DNA of 64,000 nt from Lentibacillus jeotgali (GTDB taxonomy: Bacteria; Bacillota; Bacilli; Bacillales; Amphibacillaceae), in assembly GCF_000224785.1 (NCBI RefSeq), contig NZ_AGAV01000007.1:62001-126000 (forward strand), read 5' to 3'. Under the pieces are notes generated by a model. It saw only the letters and a list, made by a program, of their open reading frames with translations, had not been told where the DNA came from and made no database searches. Position 1 is the stretch's first letter. Every line of letters starts with the position of its first letter. Made by a program: the position numbers and the translations under genes. Shown here in pieces: positions 7,283-15,239 of the stretch.

Positions 7283-7981
7283 ATGAAACGTGCAGGAATA
7301 GTCGGCGGGCTTGGACCTGAATCAACAGTTGATTACTATCAATCATTCATTCAAAAGTATCAGGACCGGATGAACAGCAAACAGACATTGCCGGAATTGT
7401 ATATTAACAGCATCAATATGTATCATATTTTTAAATTTATCAGCGAAGACCGGCTTAATGACCTTAGCGATTATGTGGGCGAAGCAGCGAAAAAGCTGGA
7501 AGAAACCGGAGCTGCCTTTGCTGTCGTATCGGCGAACACCCCGCATATCGTGTTTGAACAGATCCGGGAACACGTAACGATTCCAATGATCAGCATCGTG
7601 GAAGCAACGTATGATAAAGCAGACGAGCTGGGTCTGCAAAACGTTGGTCTGCTGGGGACAAAATTTACGATGGAACATGACTTTTTCAAGAAGCCATTTC
7701 AGTCAGGCGGCAAAAAAATTGTGGCGCCTTCTGAAGAAGACCAGCAATTCATTCATCAGCGGATCGTGGATGAATTGGAAAATGGTATTGTAAAAGAGGA
7801 GACGAAGCAGGCGTTTCTGCAAATCATCAACAAAATGATGAAGCAAGAACAACTGGACGGCCTGATTCTTGGCTGTACGGAACTGCCGATGATCCTGAAA
7901 GACGGGGATGTCGATATTCCGCTTTTGAACACGACAGAAATTCATGTTGATAAAATGGTGGAGCTAACGTTTTCGGATTAG
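7283..7981 (+). CDS. Aspartate/glutamate racemase family protein (L-Asp/Glu type)
   Basis: The 232-residue protein belongs to the PLP-independent Asp/Glu racemase superfamily. The N-terminus is GIVGGLGPEST. The first catalytic site reads S-A-N-T-P-H, so Thr86 occupies the usual Cys position, while the second is kept as L-G-C198-T-E-L-P. A Thr/Cys pair has been described for the E. coli L-aspartate/glutamate-specific racemase YgeA, so one-sided specificity for L-substrates is a reasonable inference. The start is ATG 7283, five bases after AAAGGGTGG; a GTG at 7274 lies inside that site. It is monocistronic, followed by repeat array B. Confidence 0.88.
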   Translation: MKRAGIVGGLGPESTVDYYQSFIQKYQDRMNSKQTLPELYINSINMYHIFKFISEDRLNDLSDYVGEAAKKLEETGAAFAVVSANTPHIVFEQIREHVTIPMISIVEATYDKADELGLQNVGLLGTKFTMEHDFFKKPFQSGGKKIVAPSEEDQQFIHQRIVDELENGIVKEETKQAFLQIINKMMKQEQLDGLILGCTELPMILKDGDVDIPLLNTTEIHVDKMVELTFSD

Positions 7982-8045
7982 TATTTGAGAAGATTGATTT
8001 TGGCAGTAGCCAAACATTTTCCGTTAGGGAAGTAGGATGAATCCA

Positions 8046-8145
8046 AACTCGTGCGAGCCCGTCTACAACTTGTGCGGGAAACATCCAAACTCGTGCGGGA
8101 TCCGCCTCAACCCGTGCAGAAACCACACAAATTCATGCGACGGCG
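8046..8145. repeat. 21-bp phased array B (GTGCG type)
   Basis: Five units carry cores GTGCG, GTGCG, GTGCG, GTGCA and ATGCG at 8051, 8072, 8093, 8114 and 8135, each exactly 21 bp apart, with consensus AAC-T-GTGCGGGA. It lies between the convergent racemase and ABC permease genes, just before an interspersed repeat. Confidence 0.85.
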
Positions 8146-8184
8146 CCCCAGCTCCAACGAGGCAACTCCAAGCAAGGCAATACA

Positions 8185-8450
8185 AAAACAGAGGCTGAGA
8201 CAAAAGTATTTAAGGTAAAGAAAAATGGGCTCCTAAACTAGCGGAGGAAAAATACGGAGACTCCTGGGGGAGCATAGGCCTAGATGAGACCCCGCAGTGC
8301 GAAGCACGAGGAGGCTCATCAGCCGCCCCCGGAAAGCGTAGTATTTTTCCGAAGCGGTCGTTATAAGATATACCAACATTGTATTAGAATTTTCCGACTT
8401 TCATTGGTCTTTAGTATTGCGTATTTCAGTTATGTCCCAGCCTCTGTTTT
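8185..8450. repeat. Bacillaceae interspersed GC-rich repeat with terminal inverted repeats
   Basis: The element begins AAACAGAGGCTGAGACA and ends with TGTCCCAGCCTCTGTTTT, an inverted copy. The core contains CGGAGACTCCTGGGGGAG, GAGACCCCGCAGTGCGAAG and CGAGGAGGCTCATC, which recur as a structured repeat in many Bacillaceae genomes. The right end touches the stop codon of the minus-strand ABC permease (8450), so the terminal stem can serve as its terminator. No transposase is encoded. A short version of the same ends occurs at 23428-23475. Confidence 0.75.
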
Positions 8451-10093
8451 CAACCTTGCTTCAACTGTGCATCATTATTTCGAAATATAATCAGCCAGCT
8501 AACGACCGTCACAATCAGTAAGGCGCCGATGTAAAAATAAATGCCATAGCTGAACGATAGCACGATATAATGAACGAGAGCGAACAATCCTGCCATAAGA
8601 CTAAGTAAGATGTTAAAAGCTGTATTCGTGTCCTGTGCTAGTTCAAATGACTGGCTAAAGGGATAGGTGCGATTATTAAGCAGCTTATACGAGATAATTG
8701 TGTGCAGCCACCCACCCAGCAGGACCGCGACCAGATCTGGTGCAATCCGTGGAGAAAAAATAAATAGAAACACCACACTCAGCACCGCGAAAACCGGCAG
8801 ATAAAGTTTAACGAAAAAGGCTTTAATAGCACCGCGATGCAGTGATAAGGAGTCTGCGAGCGATACCGTGCGCAATATCCAGCTACCATTGTAGTTTTCC
8901 GAGTATTTGAGCATGTGAATGGCGGCTGGAATCATAATACTGCCTATATAGATGGTTAAATACATTTTGCTGTCACCGATATTCCCGGTCAACTCATTAT
9001 TGAACGAGTTAAACAAAAAGACAAACGGAAAAAATAGTGCAAAGCCTAATGACGGATACACCTTTAATTTGAAATCCCGTTCTTTTTTCATCATGGCAGA
9101 GGCAAATTGGAAAAATACGCGTTCTTCCCGGTTGAAACAGACAAGGCGTGACCAAAGATGATCCAATTTGAATAATTTTTGCCTGCTTGTTCCGGATTCG
9201 TTCAAAAGCTTCTCCAAATTCCGCTCAAATGAAGGCATTAGCCGTGCGTATATGATAATCGAAATGATGGGAACAAATAATGCCAGCAAAGACAGAAAGA
9301 TAATGCCACTGGACATATTTTGCCTCAACAGAAGCTCAAACGGCGCCCCAAACCAAATCGGCGGTATAAAAACATGCCACCAGCTGAACGTATACGATAC
9401 GGTTAAATCAATCACTTCAAAGGAACGTGCAAGCAGCTGGTAACCCACAACAATACCAACTGATAACAAAATTTGGACGTAATTGATGATGTCTTTTAAT
9501 AGCTCCCCGCTGAAGATTTGCAACGTGAATATGTATATAAGAGCTGTCAGTGCAATGATAAAGATCAGGTTCAGGAGAATAACGCCTATAAACAACAATG
9601 AAAAAAGAATCCCTTTTGTAAAAATCATCACGATAAATGGGGCTGCTAAAAAAGCGCCTGCCAACAAGGCGATGTACATACCGACATGCACCATTTTGGC
9701 TGCACTGATGGCTTTTTTGCTGACGGGTTTTGTGCCAATGATATTTTTGTCCCGGACATCCAGCAGAACAGAAGTGAAGTCGGAAATCATCGATGTCATC
9801 AGAAAAAACATGGTGATGCCAAACAGGAGACTCATCTGCAGCATGTAATGGTCGCCGAAAAATAAAAACGGAACACTGATGAGTCCATAAAGCGCATACA
9901 GCCATAATGATTTCAGAAATTGATTGCCTTGTTTCTTTTTCGATGAATCCATGTTGAAAATGGTAGGCACCCGACGTTGATCCATCGTCAATTTCAGCTG
10001 TAGGATCTTGCGCATATCGTCATAATCTATTCCGAGCCGCCTGAACAAAAATTGAAAACGATCGAGAAATCTTAATGAACTGAAATCATTCAT
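8450..10093 (-). CDS. ABC transporter permease, large membrane subunit
   Basis: A 547-residue membrane protein with about 10-12 hydrophobic segments grouped in two halves (roughly residues 60-285 and 340-545), separated by a charged loop rich in Arg/Lys/Glu. There are no nucleotide-binding motifs. It is encoded directly after, and overlapping by 8 bp, an ABC ATPase gene, so the two form an exporter-type system. Large permeases of this form are usually annotated only as putative ABC exporters, and the substrate cannot be read from sequence. Its 3' end abuts an interspersed repeat. Confidence 0.85.
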   Translation of the reverse strand: MNDFSSLRFLDRFQFLFRRLGIDYDDMRKILQLKLTMDQRRVPTIFNMDSSKKKQGNQFLKSLWLYALYGLISVPFLFFGDHYMLQMSLLFGITMFFLMTSMISDFTSVLLDVRDKNIIGTKPVSKKAISAAKMVHVGMYIALLAGAFLAAPFIVMIFTKGILFSLLFIGVILLNLIFIIALTALIYIFTLQIFSGELLKDIINYVQILLSVGIVVGYQLLARSFEVIDLTVSYTFSWWHVFIPPIWFGAPFELLLRQNMSSGIIFLSLLALFVPIISIIIYARLMPSFERNLEKLLNESGTSRQKLFKLDHLWSRLVCFNREERVFFQFASAMMKKERDFKLKVYPSLGFALFFPFVFLFNSFNNELTGNIGDSKMYLTIYIGSIMIPAAIHMLKYSENYNGSWILRTVSLADSLSLHRGAIKAFFVKLYLPVFAVLSVVFLFIFSPRIAPDLVAVLLGGWLHTIISYKLLNNRTYPFSQSFELAQDTNTAFNILLSLMAGLFALVHYIVLSFSYGIYFYIGALLIVTVVSWLIIFRNNDAQLKQG

Positions 10094-10877
10094 GGCGCGA
10101 TTCCCCGCTTACAATGCTGACGAAGTTTCCGGCGACATCATGATGTTCATCAAATCCGGTCAACTGATTGAATATTTGCTCTAGTGATCCTTCTTTACTT
10201 TGTTCCTTTAACTCGGCAAAACTGCCATCAGCCGCGACTGCCCCGTCAACCAATAAAACAATCCGGTTGCTGATTTTCTCGACAACATCCATGATATGCG
10301 AGGAGTAAAAGATCGTTTTTCCCTGTGCTGCCAGCTGAGCGAGAATTTCTTTTATAATCATCACGCTATTGGCATCAAGCCCGTTTAACGGCTCATCGAG
10401 GAAAAGCAGATCCGGGTCGTGCAGAAGGCTCGAGATGATTAAAACTTTCTGTCGCATCCCTTTGGAGAATGCGGAAAGGCGTGTGTGGAATACATGGTCC
10501 AGTTCGAATTCCTGCATTAATTGGCGTGCTTTGGTTTCTGCCACATCTTTATCAAGACCATAAAGCTCGCCAATAAAGGTGAGATATTCGCTTGCCGTAA
10601 GATTGTCGTAGATTTCCGCATTTTCCGGAACATAACCGATTCGCCGTTTATATGTATGGTCACCGGTTGCAATGTCCCGGCCGAATATTTCAACAGTGCC
10701 CTGATAATCTTCTATTAAACCGAGCATGATTTTGACTGTTGTGCTTTTGCCGGCACCATTCGGGCCGATGTAACCGATGATTTGTCCCTGATACACATCC
10801 AAATTGATGCCATTTAAGACATATTTTCCGCCCAGGCTGATAGTCAGGTCATTGAGCGACAATACTTTCTCAGTCAT
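10086..10877 (-). CDS. ABC transporter ATP-binding protein
   Basis: The 263-residue nucleotide-binding subunit has Walker A GPNGAGKST (residues 38-46), the degenerate signature FSKGMRQK in place of LSGGQ, Walker B LLFLDEPLNGLD, and the switch His in SSHIMD. It resembles CcmA/EcsA-type exporter ATPases. It is the first gene of a two-gene operon with the downstream permease. The start is ATG 10877, preceded by GGGGGG at good spacing; the upstream ATG at 10922 reads through that site. Confidence 0.92.
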   Translation of the reverse strand: MTEKVLSLNDLTISLGGKYVLNGINLDVYQGQIIGYIGPNGAGKSTTVKIMLGLIEDYQGTVEIFGRDIATGDHTYKRRIGYVPENAEIYDNLTASEYLTFIGELYGLDKDVAETKARQLMQEFELDHVFHTRLSAFSKGMRQKVLIISSLLHDPDLLFLDEPLNGLDANSVMIIKEILAQLAAQGKTIFYSSHIMDVVEKISNRIVLLVDGAVAADGSFAELKEQSKEGSLEQIFNQLTGFDEHHDVAGNFVSIVSGESRHE

Positions 10878-10965
10878 TTTAATTCCCCCCAATTGAACAA
10901 AACAGTATACCAATTTTAACATATAATGGTATTTTTGAGGGGGTCAGATTTAAGGAACAATCGTC

Positions 10966-12015
10966 CTATTGCAACGCCATATTCACAAATGGCTTAGGAT
11001 AATCAAGCTCGCCTTTAATCTGTTTGATGTGAATGTTTCCTCCATGGAGCCATTTGCCAAAATCAAAAATAACCGGTCTTCGGTCAGGGCCGATTGCGAA
11101 CCAGGCTTTCATTTGTTTTGGAAAATAAGCTGCCGTATGAAGCGTTCCGGCTGCTGCATCATATTTGAATGAGTAGATATCCTTATCTGAATCATTCATC
11201 AGCCTGAATGACGCGTATGGGTCAGCGGCATACTGCTGCTGCTCCTGAATCGCATTTTCCCGCCTGCGCGACTCATCCTGCCGGTAGCGGTTCTCCTCAT
11301 CAAGCAGATGAAAATGGTTGGTGCAAACATTGGACTTCCGCACGGCAACCTCTCTTGGCGATGCCTCTACGACATAAGATTCACCGCTTTTATCCAACAG
11401 TACATAACTGAATGAGTGCCGATGCGGTATTTCTTTTAGCAGTGAAATGGCCTCATCCACGTCCGCGCAGGTTTCAAGGATTATCCGTCCGATCATGTTA
11501 CAGATGAAACCGTCGCTTGATTGTTTGCGATGGGTGAAGTTGTATCCCATGACGAGCCCTTTCTCATTTAGACCATCAACCCGCCCGGTTATCTGCATGG
11601 TTGGTCCGATGACGGCGTACCCTTGGTCAGTTGGCTGATAAATCATATAACGCCCTTCATAGCCAATCGGATGACTGTCATAATTGCGAATCATGTAGTC
11701 AGAATCTGTGAAAATCGAACAGCCGCTCCGGTTATATTCCAGATAATAGCCGCCGAACATGCGAATGGCCTCTTCCATATTCAGCTGCAATGCATCAGTG
11801 AGTCCGCGGATTTCGCCCCAGACACCGGGGGCAAACCTAAGGATGACCTGTTTGACCTCATCGGGATTTATCAGGAAATGCCGGTCTTTTTTCGGTTCCC
11901 ATTGTTTCCTGCGATTAATCAGAACAGGGGAGTCCCTGAGCTGTTCCCCTTGTATATAGCCAAAATCATAATGCGTTCCCCGATATTGTATAACGTCGCT
12001 CCAGAATTGTTTCAA
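10966..12015 (-). CDS. C45-family autoproteolytic acyltransferase/hydrolase
   Basis: The 349-residue protein resembles the acyl-CoA:6-aminopenicillanic acid acyltransferase-like Ntn hydrolases (peptidase family C45). The presumed catalytic Cys is in N-R-S-G-C99-S-I-F, the position where family precursors cleave themselves to expose an N-terminal nucleophile. Other family-like stretches are TGRVDGLNEKGLVMGYNF and SYVLLDKSGESYVVEAS. Members hydrolyse or exchange acyl groups on amides, and the natural substrate is unknown here. The gene is convergent to nothing and transcribed alone, about 90 bp upstream of the ABC operon. ATG 12015 is preceded by AAAGAGGG. Confidence 0.8.
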   Translation of the reverse strand: MKQFWSDVIQYRGTHYDFGYIQGEQLRDSPVLINRRKQWEPKKDRHFLINPDEVKQVILRFAPGVWGEIRGLTDALQLNMEEAIRMFGGYYLEYNRSGCSIFTDSDYMIRNYDSHPIGYEGRYMIYQPTDQGYAVIGPTMQITGRVDGLNEKGLVMGYNFTHRKQSSDGFICNMIGRIILETCADVDEAISLLKEIPHRHSFSYVLLDKSGESYVVEASPREVAVRKSNVCTNHFHLLDEENRYRQDESRRRENAIQEQQQYAADPYASFRLMNDSDKDIYSFKYDAAAGTLHTAAYFPKQMKAWFAIGPDRRPVIFDFGKWLHGGNIHIKQIKGELDYPKPFVNMALQ

Positions 12016-12166
12016 AGCAGTCAGCCCTCTTTCTTTTAAACTAATGTCAGTTTAAGGGATGTGTCTGTGAAAGCAAATGAATCTGTTTCTGATCCGCATT
12101 TCTGTATAGAAAGAATTCAGTTCAGAAAAACTAAAATAACCATGCGGATAGGAAGGTTTTGAGGAT

Positions 12167-13660
12167 ATGAAAAAGGTAACAATGGTATTTTGGATCACCC
12201 TGGCACTTACACTTGCATTATCACTATTTGGGGTCATTACCCCGGACAGATTTGAAAGTATCTCGGGGTTGATTATGAGTTATATTTCTGCCCACTTCGG
12301 CTGGTTCTATTTATTAATTGTCACGTTGTTCGTGTTATTTTGTATATATTTGGTTTTTAGTCCCTATGGCAAAATCAAACTCGGAAGACCCGGCGAAGAA
12401 CCGGAATTCAGCTATACATCATGGCTCGCCATGCTTTTTAGTGCTGGTATGGGGATCGGTCTTGTGTTTTACGGGGTCGCATCACCGGTTTCTCATTATA
12501 TTAAAACACCCCCCACAGCTGAAGCCGGGACCAGAGAAGCACTTGAAGATGCACTGCGCGTGACGTTTTTCCACTATGGCATTCATGCATGGGCAATCTA
12601 TGCAGTCATTGCGCTTGTCCTGGCGTACTTTATGTTCCGTCATGAAAAACCCGGTCTGGTAAGTGCTTCATTGGAAACGTTATTTGGCGACAAAATGAAG
12701 GGAGCATGGGGGAAGGCTGTCGATGTCATTGCTGTGTTCGCAACGATAGTCGGTGTGGCAACGACACTTGGTTTTGGAGCCACGCAAATTAATGGCGGCA
12801 TCGCTTTCCTGTTTGATATTCCCATTTCGTTCTGGGTCCAGCTCATTATTATTCTGATCGTAACTGTTTTATTTATGATTTCCACCTACACCGGGCTCAG
12901 CAGAGGCATTAAGTACTTGAGCAATGCCAATATGGGTCTGGGTGCGATATTATTTTTAGCTACATTAATTCTCGGCCCCAGTTTATATATCATTAATTCA
13001 TTTACGGACTCAATCGGTTCTTATCTGCAGCAGCTCCCTTCCGAAAGTTTTCGATTGGCTCCGAATGATGATGATGAACGGCAATGGGTATTGGACTGGA
13101 CGGTCTTTTTCTGGGCGTGGTGGATTGCCTGGTCCCCGTTTGTCGGGATATTCATTGCCCGTGTATCAAAAGGACGTACGATCAGGGAATTTGTGGCTGG
13201 TGTTTTGATTGTGCCGTCAGTCGTCAGTTTTTTGTGGTTTTCAGCATTTGGCATATCAGGCATTGACGCACAGAATAGTGGCGCCGATATCGCCGAACTC
13301 CCAGATGAGCAGGCATTGTTCGGGATGTTTGATCAGCTGCCGTTCGGGATGATTTTATCGATTATAGGGATTCTCTTGATCAGTACTTTTTTCATTACAT
13401 CAGCCGATTCGGCAACATTTGTCCTAGGTATGCAGACGACCAATGGATCCATGTCACCCCCGACAACGGTAAAATTCACGTGGGGATTTGCACAGTCGGC
13501 AATTGCAGCCGTATTACTTTACACGGGCGGTTTGCAAGCCTTGCAAAATGCGCTGATTTCTGCAGCGCTTCCATTCTCAGTTATTATGCTGCTGATGGTT
13601 GCTTCGTTTTATAAAGCGCTTAAAATTGATAAAGAGAAGAACTGGACAAAGAAAAAATGA
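12167..13660 (+). CDS. BCCT family transporter, probably glycine betaine uptake (OpuD/BetL-like)
   Basis: A 497-residue carrier with 12 predicted membrane helices from the betaine/carnitine/choline family. It has the Gly-rich segment SAGMGIGLVFYGVASP and the conserved Trp-rich block FFWAWWIAWSPFVGIF followed by ARVSKGRTIREF. These proteins import compatible solutes with sodium at high osmolarity. The neighbouring ectoine hydroxylase supports an osmoprotection role. The protein is shorter at both ends than BetP, lacking long sensory tails. A rho-independent terminator follows directly, so it is monocistronic. Confidence 0.93.
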   Translation: MKKVTMVFWITLALTLALSLFGVITPDRFESISGLIMSYISAHFGWFYLLIVTLFVLFCIYLVFSPYGKIKLGRPGEEPEFSYTSWLAMLFSAGMGIGLVFYGVASPVSHYIKTPPTAEAGTREALEDALRVTFFHYGIHAWAIYAVIALVLAYFMFRHEKPGLVSASLETLFGDKMKGAWGKAVDVIAVFATIVGVATTLGFGATQINGGIAFLFDIPISFWVQLIIILIVTVLFMISTYTGLSRGIKYLSNANMGLGAILFLATLILGPSLYIINSFTDSIGSYLQQLPSESFRLAPNDDDERQWVLDWTVFFWAWWIAWSPFVGIFIARVSKGRTIREFVAGVLIVPSVVSFLWFSAFGISGIDAQNSGADIAELPDEQALFGMFDQLPFGMILSIIGILLISTFFITSADSATFVLGMQTTNGSMSPPTTVKFTWGFAQSAIAAVLLYTGGLQALQNALISAALPFSVIMLLMVASFYKALKIDKEKNWTKKK

Positions 13661-13667
13661 AACGCTG

Positions 13668-13709
13668 AAACTGCCCTTACTGACTGGAGTCGGTGGGGCA
13701 GTTTATTTT
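13668..13709 (+). terminator. Terminator of the BCCT carrier gene
   Basis: AAACTGCCC (13668-13676) pairs with GGGCAGTTT (13696-13704), followed by ATTTTT. It starts 8 bp after the stop codon. Confidence 0.75.
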
Positions 13710-13861
13710 TAGAATAACGGAAAGCGGATCGTAACTGTTTTTATCAATGTCTATTCACTTGCATTCATTAGGGTTTATTTGTACAATAATTTTAAAAGAT
13801 TTTTATATTAGGTAATTTAGGAGTTAATTAAGAAGGTTGAGGTGTCGTTAAAACAACCATG

Positions 13862-13878
13862 CAGGAAAGTTTCCCGGC
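13862..13878 (+). repeat. Left copy of 17-bp inverted repeat flanking ectD
   Basis: CAGGAAAGTTTCCCGGC here is the exact reverse complement of 14856-14872, beyond the ectD stop codon. It also forms a local hairpin in the ectD leader: AAGTTTCC with GGAAACTT (13883-13892 region), a possible regulatory structure. Confidence 0.8.
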
Positions 13879-13943
13879 TAACCAGGAAACTTAATAGCAT
13901 ATATAACTTAAAGTGAAAAATTTTAATAGGGAGTGTTGTTATA

Positions 13944-14840
13944 ATGGAAGATCTTTATCCATCACGAAAAAAGGACCAGCCGGAGATATTGGAACGGAAG
14001 GACCCTGTGATACACACGGATCGATCCAAAGATAATCAGGCCCCTATTTCAAAAGAACAGCTTGATTCCTATGAGAAAAATGGGTTTTTGCAGATCGAGA
14101 GTTTCTTCTCTGATGACGAAGTGACAGACATGCAGAAAGCCATTTTTGAATTACAGGATTCGAACAAAGATGTCACTTCCGACAAAGTGATCCGTGAGCC
14201 GGAAAGTGATGACATCCGTTCAATTTTTCACGTCCATAAAGACGACAACTATTTCAAAAATGTTGCAAATGATCAGCGGATACTCGATATCGTGAACCAT
14301 CTGCTTGGAAGCGATGTCTATATACACCAGTCGCGTATTAATTATAAGCCTGGTTTCAAAGGGAAAGAATTTGAATGGCATTCAGACTTTGAAACCTGGC
14401 ACGTTGAGGATGGCATGCCGCGGATGCGTGCGGTCAGTTTATCGATTGCCTTATCCGACAACTATACATTTAACGGGCCTTTGATGCTTATACCGGGGTC
14501 CCAAAACTACTATGTCAGCTGTGTAGGGGAAACACCTGATAATAATTATAAGGAATCGCTGAAAAAACAGAAATTTGGTGTACCTGATGAAGACAGCCTG
14601 CGCTGGCTTACTAAAAATGGCAGCGGGATTTCCGTGCCAACAGGAAAAGCAGGCTCGATTACACTGTTTGAATGCAATACGATGCATGGTTCAACGAGCA
14701 ACATCACGCCATATCCGCGCAACAATTTGTTTATGGTGTACAACAGCGTGGAAAACCGCTTAGTTGAGCCGTACTCGGGCGGCAGAAAACGTCCGGAATA
14801 TATAGCTGTACGGGAAAGCGGTATTCCAGCTATGAGCTGA
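13944..14840 (+). CDS. ectD: Ectoine hydroxylase
   Basis: EctD is a non-heme iron, 2-oxoglutarate-dependent dioxygenase that converts the compatible solute ectoine to 5-hydroxyectoine. The 298-residue protein has the family's signature [20 protein letters not shown], with the iron ligands His and Asp in H-S-D, and the second His in the [15 protein letters not shown] block. It ends with the usual [10 protein letters not shown]. The length is normal. The ectABC synthesis genes are not adjacent; in many Bacillaceae ectD lies apart from them. The 5' leader contains a hairpin, and the gene is bracketed by a 17-bp inverted repeat. Confidence 0.96.
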   Translation: MEDLYPSRKKDQPEILERKDPVIHTDRSKDNQAPISKEQLDSYEKNGFLQIESFFSDDEVTDMQKAIFELQDSNKDVTSDKVIREPESDDIRSIFHVHKDDNYFKNVANDQRILDIVNHLLGSDVYIHQSRINYKPGFKGKEFEWHSDFETWHVEDGMPRMRAVSLSIALSDNYTFNGPLMLIPGSQNYYVSCVGETPDNNYKESLKKQKFGVPDEDSLRWLTKNGSGISVPTGKAGSITLFECNTMHGSTSNITPYPRNNLFMVYNSVENRLVEPYSGGRKRPEYIAVRESGIPAMS

Positions 14841-14855
14841 TTTAATTAGTCTATC

Positions 14856-14872
14856 GCCGGGAAACTTTCCTG
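14856..14872 (-). repeat. Right copy of 17-bp inverted repeat flanking ectD
   Basis: GCCGGGAAACTTTCCTG is the exact reverse complement of 13862-13878. It starts 15 bp after the ectD stop codon. Confidence 0.8.
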
Positions 14873-14890
14873 ATTTAATCTTGGCGTTAA

Positions 14891-14934
14891 AACGACCGTC
14901 TCAAAAGGGGGAACTTTTGGGGCGGTTGTTTTTT
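14891..14934 (+). terminator. Terminator of ectD
   Basis: A 17-position stem with several G-U pairs (14891-14907 with 14914-14930) is followed by TTTTTG, about 50 bp after the ectD stop codon. Confidence 0.75.
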
Positions 14935-14958
14935 GTTTGGTGTATAGGTCGGCGAATA

Positions 14959-15160
14959 TCGGCAGAAACGGTTCAGATATCAGCAGAAGAGGGGGAGGTA
15001 TCGACAGAAAAGGATGGAAATCATCAGAAGAGGGGAGATATCGACAGAAGAGAGTGGAAATCAGCAGAGGAGGGGGAGGTATCGACAGAAGAGGATGGAA
15101 ATCAGCAGAGGAGGGGAGATATCGACAGAAGAGAGTGGAAATCAGCAGAAGAGCAAGAAA
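14959..15160. repeat. 20/21-bp tandem array C (ATCGACAGAAGAG type)
   Basis: About ten units alternate ATCGACAGAAGAG and ATCAGCAGAAGAG, starting at 14959, 14980, 15001, 15021, 15041, 15061, 15082, 15102, 15122 and 15142, so spacing is 20 or 21 bp. The purine-rich unit differs from the other arrays, but the period and the position between two convergent genes (ectD and prfC) are the same. The open frames through it are low-complexity and not credible genes. Confidence 0.82.
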
Positions 15161-15197
15161 AGAAGACCATCAGATTAAAACCACAGTCAATAGCCCA

Positions 15198-15233
15198 TAA
15201 AAAACAGCCCGCAGAATGAGAATTCCGCAGGCT
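15198..15233 (-). terminator. Terminator of prfC
   Basis: On the minus strand, AGCCTGCGGAA pairs with TTCTGCGGGCT, followed by GTTTTTTAT. It begins 7 bp after the prfC stop codon. Confidence 0.8.
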
Positions 15234-15239
15234 ATACGG

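Noticed and set aside
13862-14872. Insertion sequence or transposon around ectD
   Set aside because: The flanking inverted repeat is real, but no transposase or target-site duplication was found, so only the repeat is reported.
14881-15219. Low-complexity ORFs in array C
   Set aside because: They start inside the ectD terminator and consist of the tandem repeat only; no family-like sequence.
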